Source of the DNA: Pigmentiphaga litoralis
Lineage (GTDB): Bacteria; Pseudomonadota; Gammaproteobacteria; Burkholderiales; Burkholderiaceae_B
Direction of reading: 5' to 3'
NCBI RefSeq assembly: GCF_014651835.1
Contig: NZ_BMXQ01000002.1
Span: 248,001-312,000 of the forward strand
Length of the DNA: 64,000 nt
Shown: piece after piece, positions 56,963 to 64,000 of the stretch
Layout: the number at the start of each line of letters is the position of its first letter
How positions within the stretch are numbered: the stretch's first letter is position 1
Position numbers and translations under genes: made by a program
The notes under the pieces: generated by a model
Told to the model about the DNA's origin: nothing
Databases searched by the model: none
Seen by the model: the letters and a program-made list of their open reading frames with translations, nothing else

Positions 56963-57055
56963 ACGCAGGCCAATGGCGTCATAGCGGCGCCCTGCCTGCG
57001 GCCGGTCAGCGTATCGGCGTCTTGCCTGCCAACGTTCCGCCTGGCGCCGTCCTGC

Positions 57056-57898
57056 CTACCGCCGTCCGCTGGCCGGCGCGGCGTCGTCGTCGCGGCCGGG
57101 GTTGACCTTGGTGTTGTCCATGCTTTCCTGATCCAGTTCTTCGCGGATCTCCATCAGGTCGGCACGCGCTTCGTTCACGTCAAGAATGCGCTGCGTGCCC
57201 CATGCCGCCGCCATCAGCACCAGCAGCCACGCGGCGATACGCACGGGGCGGGGCGTGTTGCGCACGGCGCCCAGCACCAGCCCGACCACCGCGCCCGCAA
57301 GCAGGCCGCCAATGTGGCAGGCGTTGTCGGTGCCATTGGTCTGCCAGCCATACACGACGTTGATGCCGACCAGCACGGCCAGTTCCACGGCGCTGAAGGG
57401 CAGGGCGAGCGGTTCGCGGCTGGCATTCTTCAACAGCTTGAGCATGATGGCCGCGGCGGCCAGGCCCATGACGGCGCCCGAGGCCCCGGCGCTGACCACC
57501 AGGTAGATGGTGGGCGTGGCATTGCTCAGGTCGGCGGCGGCTTGCGGGCGTGCGTTCCACAGGGCGCTGACCAGACTGCCGCCCAGGCCGGACAGGAAGT
57601 ACACCAGCAGGTAGTTCAACTTGCCGAAGTTGCGCTCGGCGATCGACCCCAGGAACAGCAGGCTGATCATGTTCAGGGCCAGGTGCAGCACGCCGATGTG
57701 CAGGAACATGCTGGCCAGCAGGCGCCAGCTTTCGCCGGTCAGGGTCAGGGCGGCAATGTTGGCGCCCCAGCGCCCCAGGTCGTCGAGTTCCGGGTTGGTA
57801 GGGCTGATGCCCGTGGCGATCTGATACAGGAAGAGGCCCAGGTTGACCAGGATGAGCACCCCGGTGATCGGGGCAATGCGGCGCAGGAAGGTCGGCAT
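57056..57898 (-). CDS. rhomboid-family intramembrane serine protease
   Basis: Rhomboids cut single-pass membrane proteins within the bilayer. The 280-residue product has about seven hydrophobic helices. The catalytic serine is S140 in SAGASGAVMGL (GxSG motif) and the partner histidine is H195 in NACHIGGLLAG. HLALNMISL (H72...N76) supplies the family's oxyanion region, and the loop before it contains the usual WR (ESWRLLASMFLH). A charged tail follows the last helix (EELDQESMDNTKVNPGRDDD). Start chosen at 57898; the frame opens 32 codons earlier. Confidence 0.91.
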   Translation of the reverse strand: MPTFLRRIAPITGVLILVNLGLFLYQIATGISPTNPELDDLGRWGANIAALTLTGESWRLLASMFLHIGVLHLALNMISLLFLGSIAERNFGKLNYLLVYFLSGLGGSLVSALWNARPQAAADLSNATPTIYLVVSAGASGAVMGLAAAAIMLKLLKNASREPLALPFSAVELAVLVGINVVYGWQTNGTDNACHIGGLLAGAVVGLVLGAVRNTPRPVRIAAWLLVLMAAAWGTQRILDVNEARADLMEIREELDQESMDNTKVNPGRDDDAAPASGRR

Positions 57899-58054
57899 GT
57901 CGATGGGTGTGTGGAGCGGGTCCGGCAGTCTAGGGGGCCCTATTGTCGCCCGGTCGAGCGAAACCGGGGCGCGACAGGCGGGCCATGATGCCATGAGTTG
58001 CCCGGACCGCCCTGTCAGGTCGGCCGGATGGGCGAGACAAGGGCGCGTGCGCCA

Positions 58055-58981
58055 TCAGGCCGGATCGGCCGCGGCGCGGGCCGCAATGCCCCGGTCCTGG
58101 GCCAGGCGCTCGCGCGCCAGCACACGGAAGTCGGTAGGGGAATACTGCGTCTGGCGCGTGAAGAAACGCGAGAAATACCCGGGATCGGAAAAGCCCAGGG
58201 CAATTGCGATCTCTTTGATGCTGAGCGATGAATAGGCCAGGTCGCGCTTGGCTTCCATGACCAGGCGGTTGTGGACCACCTCGAGCGCGGACTGGCCCAG
58301 CGCGTCGCGGCACACGCGGTTCAGTTGCGTTGGCGTGATGCCCAGGTGCTCGGCGTAGTAGCCGATGTCGCGTTGCTCGCGAAAACACTGATTCAGCATG
58401 GCCTTGAAGCTTTGCACGTGCTGCATGGCGCGTGACGGCCGCACGCCCAATTCCTGCGCGGTCCGCACGCCGACTTCACGGGCCAGCATGACCAGCACCA
58501 GGCGCAGCAGGGTTTCCAGTGCCACCAGCCGCCAGGGTCCGGGCGTGTCGAACTCTTCCAGCAGGTGCTCCAGCGACCGGGCGGCTGGCGATGGCTGTCC
58601 CATAGGCCAATGCAGCACCTGCGCACTGCCAAAGCAGGCCACGAGTTCTGGCGTGGGCGCCAGCAGGTGTTCCATGTGCTGTGTCACCACCGTCACGACC
58701 GACCCGTCGACATTGCTGGAAAAACGAAAGCCATGCGCAAAGAAGGCCGGCACCACCAGCATGCACGGCCCGTTCACGTGGAACTCCCGGGCATCGAAAT
58801 GGATGTCGGCGGACCCGCTGCGGATGTACAGAATTTGCATGAAGAGTTCATGCCGATGCGGCTTGATCTCCCAGTCGTAGTGGCGGCTGCGCATGGGGAT
58901 CGACTCGCAGTGAAGGCTGTCGGGGACCAGCGACTGTGTATGTTCGCCGTACAGCGCATAGGTGGGCACGGTGCTGGTCAT
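58055..58981 (-). CDS. pobR: AraC-family activator of pobA (PobR)
   Basis: The 308-residue regulator has an N-terminal cupin sensor (HYDWEIKPHRHELFMQILYIRSGSADIHFD, about 34-75) and a C-terminal AraC DNA-binding domain (about 205-295; YYAEHLGITPTQLNRVCRDALGQSAL and IKEIAIALGFSDPGYFSRFFTRQTQYSPTDFR). It diverges from pobA with 117 bases between starts. This is the standard arrangement of the 4-hydroxybenzoate-responsive PobR of Pseudomonas, so the same role is inferred here. An inverted repeat at 59006-59024 lies between them. Confidence 0.87.
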   Translation of the reverse strand: MTSTVPTYALYGEHTQSLVPDSLHCESIPMRSRHYDWEIKPHRHELFMQILYIRSGSADIHFDAREFHVNGPCMLVVPAFFAHGFRFSSNVDGSVVTVVTQHMEHLLAPTPELVACFGSAQVLHWPMGQPSPAARSLEHLLEEFDTPGPWRLVALETLLRLVLVMLAREVGVRTAQELGVRPSRAMQHVQSFKAMLNQCFREQRDIGYYAEHLGITPTQLNRVCRDALGQSALEVVHNRLVMEAKRDLAYSSLSIKEIAIALGFSDPGYFSRFFTRQTQYSPTDFRVLARERLAQDRGIAARAAADPA

Positions 58982-59005
58982 GGCGAAGGCCGGTTGCGGA
59001 CGATG

Positions 59006-59024
59006 TTCGGATTATCCATCCGAA
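59006..59024. promoter_or_regulatory. candidate PobR operator
   Basis: TTCGGAT (59006-59012) and ATCCGAA (59018-59024) form a perfect 7-base inverted repeat with a 5-base spacer in the pobR-pobA gap, 25 bases from the pobR start and 75 from the pobA ATG. Confidence 0.55.
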
Positions 59025-59065
59025 TGTCGGCAAAATCTATTCTCGCGGCCGTGCTCGGCTATTAA

Positions 59066-60274
<1,209 letters not shown>

Positions 60275-60414
60275 CGCCTTTGAGCAACGCCGGCCCGCCC
60301 TAAAGCAGCGACAATCGACACCGTTGGCCGATCGCCACATGCGGGTGTGTGCGGTCATGCCCTTGTCACTGCTTGAACGCACCCTGTCGCTTTGCCGGCA
60401 CTGGCGGAACCACC

Positions 60415-61806
60415 ATGAAAAGAACATTCGAACGCCGTGCCGTCGCGGCCGTCTTTGCACTCTGCTGCGCCGCGCCGGTCTGGGCGCAACAAGGCGGTGC
60501 GCCCACGGGCCTGGCCAATGCCGCGGCCGATAGCGCGGGCGCCGCCGACCCGGGCTTGATTCCCGAAGACGAACCGTATGCCTTTCACGGCCAGTCGACC
60601 TATGTGTGGCAGCGCAAGCCCTCGTTCGCGTCGCCGTATGAAGGCGAGAACAGCCTGCAAGGCAAGAAGGCCAAAAGCTATTCGTTTACCGCCACCGTCG
60701 ACCTGGGCCTGCGCCTGTGGGAAGGGGCGGAGTTCCATGTGAATGGCGAAGGTGCGCGTGGCCAGGCCTTTTCGGGCCTGCATGGCCTGGGCGGCCTGAC
60801 CAATGGCGAGCTGGCCAAGACGGCCGGCGCCGACATGGTCTATTACCGCGCGCGTACCTTCTTGCGGCAGACCTGGGGTCTTGGCGGTGGACGCGAAGCC
60901 GTCGAAGGCGACATGAACCAGCTGGCCGGCGGGCAGGACAAGCGCCGCATGGTGCTGACCGTGGGCACGGTGTCCATGCTCGATATTTTCGACTCGCTGG
61001 AATCGGCGCACGACCCGCGCACGCAGTTCCTGAACTGGTCGTTCCTGACGCATGGCAGCTTCGACTACGCCGCCGACTCGCGCGGCTACACCAGTGGCGC
61101 CGCGCTGGAATACATCGACGACGGCTGGGCCGTGCGCGCGGGCCGCTTCATGATGCCCAAGGAATCCAACGGCCTGCCGCTGGATACCCGGCTGGGCAAA
61201 CATTACGGCGACCAGATCGAATTCGAAAAGCAGTACCAGGCCTGGAACCGGCCCGGCACGGCCCGCATCATCGGCTTTCGCAACAAGACGCGCATGGCGG
61301 ATTTTGGCGAAGCCATCGCGGCCGGCCGTGCCGCGGGTGCCGCCCCCGAACTGGACACCGTGCGCCGCGAACATGCCAAGGTGGGCGTGGGCGTCAGCTT
61401 TGATCAGTCGATCACCGACGACGTGAATGCCTTCATGCGGGCCAGCTGGTCGGATGGAAAGACAGAGACCTATGCATTTACCGAGATCGATCGCGCCCTG
61501 TCGGCAGGCGTGGTCGTCAAGGGCACGCAGTGGTCACGGCCTTACGACACCGTGGGCGCGGCCGTGGCCGTCAATGCACTGAGCCGCACGCATCGCGGCT
61601 ATCTGGCCGCGGGCGGCATTGGTCCCTTCCTGGGTGACGGCGCGTTGAACTACGGCGTCGAGCAGATTGCCGAAACCTACTACAGCTTCCGGCCCTTCAA
61701 GTATTTCTGGCTGACGGGCGACGTGCAATACATCCGCAACCCGGGCTATAACCGGGATCGCGGTCCGGCCAAGGTGTTTTCGGTGCGGCTGCACACGCAG
61801 TTCTGA
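60415..61806 (+). CDS. OprB-like carbohydrate-selective porin
   Basis: The 463-residue outer-membrane protein has a signal peptide ending near APVWA. The mature part alternates aromatic and polar residues as in beta-barrels and ends with phenylalanine (VFSVRLHTQF), the typical outer-membrane insertion signal. FHGQSTYVWQRKPSFASPYEGENSL and the closing ETYYSFRPFKYFWLTGDVQYIRNPGYNRDRGP match the OprB group. It lies 140 bases after pobA on the same strand, so it may help aromatic or sugar-acid entry, but the solute is unknown. The start at 60415 fits the signal peptide. Confidence 0.87.
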   Translation: MKRTFERRAVAAVFALCCAAPVWAQQGGAPTGLANAAADSAGAADPGLIPEDEPYAFHGQSTYVWQRKPSFASPYEGENSLQGKKAKSYSFTATVDLGLRLWEGAEFHVNGEGARGQAFSGLHGLGGLTNGELAKTAGADMVYYRARTFLRQTWGLGGGREAVEGDMNQLAGGQDKRRMVLTVGTVSMLDIFDSLESAHDPRTQFLNWSFLTHGSFDYAADSRGYTSGAALEYIDDGWAVRAGRFMMPKESNGLPLDTRLGKHYGDQIEFEKQYQAWNRPGTARIIGFRNKTRMADFGEAIAAGRAAGAAPELDTVRREHAKVGVGVSFDQSITDDVNAFMRASWSDGKTETYAFTEIDRALSAGVVVKGTQWSRPYDTVGAAVAVNALSRTHRGYLAAGGIGPFLGDGALNYGVEQIAETYYSFRPFKYFWLTGDVQYIRNPGYNRDRGPAKVFSVRLHTQF

Positions 61807-61878
61807 AGCCGCATCAGGCGCCCGGCCGGGGTCGGTCGGCGCCGCTCTCCGACGTTTATCGGCCGCAGTGGGTTGCGG

Positions 61879-62961
61879 TCATTCCGGCTGGATCTGCGCC
61901 CGGTCGATCACCTGTTTCCACGCCACGGCTTCCTTTGCGATCTGTGCGCCAAATTCGGTGGGCGAGTTGCCCACCGCAGTCACGCCAATGTCGGCGTACT
62001 GCTTGCGCACGGCCGGGTCCGACAACGCCGCCTTGATGGCCGCAGACATCTTGTCGATGATGGCCGGATCGGTGCCCGCCGGCGCCGCCATGCCCCACCA
62101 ATTGCCGGTCAGCAGGTCCGGCAGGCCTTGCTCGCGCGTGGTCGGCACATCGGGCAGGATGGCCAGCCGCTGATCGCTCGCCACCGCCAGCGCCTTCAAC
62201 TTGCCGCCCGCCACGTTGCCCGCCACCGAACTGAACGCCGTGATGTACAGCTGGATCTCGCTGCCCAGCAGCCCCGCCACGGCGGGTGGCGAACCGCGAT
62301 AGGGCACGTGCGTCAGTTGCACCTTGGCCAGCTGGCTATACAGCTCGCCGGCCAGGTGCGGGGGCGTGCCATTGCCGGGCGATCCGTAGTTGAGTTTGGA
62401 CGGACTTTGCCGCGCCATCTCGGTGAAATCCTTGAGCGTGCTCACGGGCAGCGTGCTGTTGACGATCATGACCGACGGCGCATTGCTCAGCAGCGCCACC
62501 GGCATCAGGTCCTTGAGCGGATCGAAGCGCATGTTCCGGAACAGGAACTGGTTCGTGACGAAGTTGTTGGTCGCGCCCAGCAGGAAGGTATAGCCATCGG
62601 GCTGCGCACGCACGACCTCGTCGGCGCCGATGTTGCCCGACGCGCCGCTTTTGTTGTCGATCAAAAAACGAACGCCAAACTGCTTTTCCAGCTGCGGCTG
62701 GATGAAGCGGAAGGTGATGTCGCCGGTGTTGCCGGGCGCGTACGGCACCACGATACGGATCGGGCGGGACGGCCAGGGTTCGGCGGCGAAAGCGGGGGCC
62801 GTCAACGCGCCGGCTGTGGCGAACGTGGCCGCGGCGGTCAACAGGTTGGCGAACACGGTTGCAGCGATCGACGCGGTCGCCGCATTTCCGGTGCGCAACG
62901 GGGGCATGCATGATGCGCCGGGTGCGGCAGATGTGGCAGATGCGGCAGATGAGTCAGTCAT
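61879..62961 (-). CDS. Bug-family TTT substrate-binding protein (amidohydrolase-linked)
   Basis: The 360-residue protein has Bug motifs EPWPSRPIRIVVPYAPGNTGDITFRFI, FLIDNKSGASGNIGADEV, LNYGSPGNGTPPHLAGEL, HVPYRGSPPAVAGLLGSEIQLYI and LPDVPTTREQGLPDL. The signal peptide proper seems to start at MPPLRTGNAATAS (ATG 62907) and be cut after PAFA, but the only good ribosome-binding site (AGGAG, eight bases) precedes the ATG at 62961, giving an extra 18 residues encoded partly by three 9-base tandem repeats. Its start overlaps the amidohydrolase stop by eight bases, so the two are coupled and probably share a substrate. Confidence 0.9.
   Translation of the reverse strand: MTDSSAASATSAAPGASCMPPLRTGNAATASIAATVFANLLTAAATFATAGALTAPAFAAEPWPSRPIRIVVPYAPGNTGDITFRFIQPQLEKQFGVRFLIDNKSGASGNIGADEVVRAQPDGYTFLLGATNNFVTNQFLFRNMRFDPLKDLMPVALLSNAPSVMIVNSTLPVSTLKDFTEMARQSPSKLNYGSPGNGTPPHLAGELYSQLAKVQLTHVPYRGSPPAVAGLLGSEIQLYITAFSSVAGNVAGGKLKALAVASDQRLAILPDVPTTREQGLPDLLTGNWWGMAAPAGTDPAIIDKMSAAIKAALSDPAVRKQYADIGVTAVGNSPTEFGAQIAKEAVAWKQVIDRAQIQPE
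62926..62952 (-). repeat. 9-base tandem repeat in the Bug gene start
   Basis: GGCAGATGT, GGCAGATGC and GGCAGATGA follow head to tail. The unit is a multiple of three, so slippage would change the N-terminal extension without shifting the frame. Confidence 0.7.
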
Positions 62962-64000
62962 GCGTGAACTCCTGAGGTGGGTCGGCTGCGTGCAGGCGGC
63001 CGTCGATGATGAGGTGATCTGCCCGCAGGCCGGCAAGGGCTTCCGGCGCGCAGGTGAGCGGGTTGTCATTCAGGATGACCAGGTCGGCCAGCTTGCCGGG
63101 CGTGATGCTGCCGCGCGTGGACTCCTCATGCGTGAGCCACGCGCCACCCATCGTGGCAATCGTCAACGCTTCGGCCCGGCTGATGGCTTGATCCGGTGCG
63201 ACTGGGTTGCCGTTTCTTGATTGCCGTAGCACGGCATGGCTGATCGGCCCGAACAGCGACACCGGCAGGTTGTCGCTGCCGAAGGCGACGGGCACGCCGG
63301 CGTCCAGCAGACGGCGCAGCGGCACGATGTCGTTGACCGGGTTGTCGGGGTGGTGGATACCGGCGCCGTCATCAGCCGAACTCATTGCCCTGCGTTTGTC
63401 GACCCACCCATCGCCATCCTTGTAGATGTGCCGATTGGTATGCGTGGTGATGACCAGGCCCAGATCGTGGACTGTCGCAACCATCTCCCGTGTCAGCACG
63501 GGTTGATGGCCGAGCACCCATCGCAGGTCATCGATAGCGTGCACACCATGCGCGGCCTGAAACAGCGGCAGCAAGGTGGGCCAGATGCCGCAGACACGAA
63601 TGCCTTCGCGCGCCGCTTCGATCAACAGCGGTTGCAGCACGGCTTCGGGCAAGGCCGCGCCTGCCTGGAATCCTGCCCAGCCCGTGCACGGGTGATTGGA
63701 CGCACGCAGCGTGTTGTTCAGGGGGTCGGCGTCGATCTCGGCATACAGGCCTTGCAGTCGTACCCACGGGTGATCGGCATGACGGCGGCGCAGCCAGCTG
63801 CGCCAGTCGCGAAGCAGCTCGATGGCGGTGTCCGCGCCGCTGCGACTCGCGTGGCCGTTGCCTGCCATGCCCGGCCCGCTTGCTGCACCCGCTTCGCTTC
63901 CTGCACTGGCTTCGATACCCCATCGCGGGCTGAAGGTCAGTGTCGCGCGCACCGTCGCGGCGCCCTGGTTCGCCGCGTCGCGATAGGCCGCAATGACCTC
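62954..64000 (-). CDS. amidohydrolase (YtcJ-like), 3' part
   Basis: The frame stays open to base 64000, so the N-terminus is outside the window; about 348 residues remain. The product is a metal-dependent TIM-barrel amidohydrolase of the amidohydrolase_3/YtcJ group. Landmarks: GHQPVLTREMVATVHDLGLVITTHTNRHIY, FGSDNLPVSLFGPISHAVLR (metal-binding aspartate), SRAEALTIATMGGAWLTHEE and the C-terminal composite-domain segment GSITPGKLADLVILNDNPL. The stop overlaps the Bug gene by eight bases. A periplasmic receptor coupled to an amidohydrolase suggests uptake and hydrolysis of an amide or cyclic compound; the substrate is not known. Confidence 0.87.
   Translation of the reverse strand, partial: EVIAAYRDAANQGAATVRATLTFSPRWGIEASAGSEAGAASGPGMAGNGHASRSGADTAIELLRDWRSWLRRRHADHPWVRLQGLYAEIDADPLNNTLRASNHPCTGWAGFQAGAALPEAVLQPLLIEAAREGIRVCGIWPTLLPLFQAAHGVHAIDDLRWVLGHQPVLTREMVATVHDLGLVITTHTNRHIYKDGDGWVDKRRAMSSADDGAGIHHPDNPVNDIVPLRRLLDAGVPVAFGSDNLPVSLFGPISHAVLRQSRNGNPVAPDQAISRAEALTIATMGGAWLTHEESTRGSITPGKLADLVILNDNPLTCAPEALAGLRADHLIIDGRLHAADPPQEFTHD

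Overview
The window is GC-rich (roughly two thirds G+C by eye), densely coded and uninterrupted by rRNA, insertion sequences or CRISPR arrays. Gene content points to a beta-proteobacterium of the order Burkholderiales, most likely family Alcaligenaceae (Bordetella/Achromobacter-like). The reasons are four orphan Bug-type tripartite tricarboxylate transporter (TTT) receptors, the tkt-gap-pgk / fba-purC / purE-purK-sua5 block, a duplicated 'double' UvrA, a DctA/DctB/DctD set and pobR/pobA. Genus is an inference; no 16S rRNA gene is present.

Layout. 1-1.7 kb: end of a histidine-utilisation operon (hutF fragment, hutG). 1.7-4.4 kb: an EAL-CBS-GGDEF signalling protein and rsmE. 4.5-16.6 kb: central carbon and purine metabolism, tkt-gap-pgk, a strong terminator, fba-purC, a two-gene reverse-strand insertion (nitronate monooxygenase-like, CnoX-like), then purE-purK and sua5/tsaC. 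16.6-18.9 kb: a divergent Bug receptor / kdgD pair with a matched pair of inverted operators. 18.9-19.7 kb: a VapBC toxin-antitoxin module. 19.7-26 kb: a lipoprotein, a flavin reductase, a DUF72 protein with duplicated operator-like repeats at its start, pdxH, chaC, an MFS transporter and tcdA. 26-30 kb: two tandem AraC paralogues, a cupin/JmjC-like protein with an altered metal motif, and a short class IV aminotransferase coupled to uvrA. 30-36 kb: a 1946-residue UvrA with four ABC ATPase domains. 36-38.3 kb: two small unknown proteins, an alpha/beta hydrolase and a divergent MerR regulator. 38.4-43.4 kb: dctA with a textbook sigma-54 promoter, divergent from dctBD. 43.5-46.8 kb: mltD, gloB and a methyltransferase. 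46.8-54.1 kb: a GntR-FAH hydrolase-Bug cluster and a two-component RND pump, placed where rnhA would be expected upstream of dnaQ. 54.1-55 kb: dnaQ and tRNA-Val(CAC). 55-64 kb: a Bug receptor, a lipoprotein, a rhomboid protease, pobR/pobA, an OprB-like porin, a Bug receptor and an amidohydrolase cut by the window edge.

How it fits together. The organism looks like a heterotroph that lives on organic acids and aromatics. It has histidine breakdown, glucarate/galactarate breakdown (KdgD), 4-hydroxybenzoate hydroxylation, C4-dicarboxylate uptake under two-component sigma-54 control, and several high-affinity periplasmic receptors of unknown ligand. The glycolysis/purine block is housekeeping. 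No single locus is clearly a new defence or secretion system. The strongest unexplained signals are the fused double UvrA with its coupled aminotransferase, the inverted operator pair at kdgD, the cluster of CCAATTGG sites at the GntR/FAH promoter, the duplicated inverted repeats over the DUF72 start codon, the metal-site-altered cupin beside twin AraC regulators, and a 42-residue highly basic protein with its own terminator.
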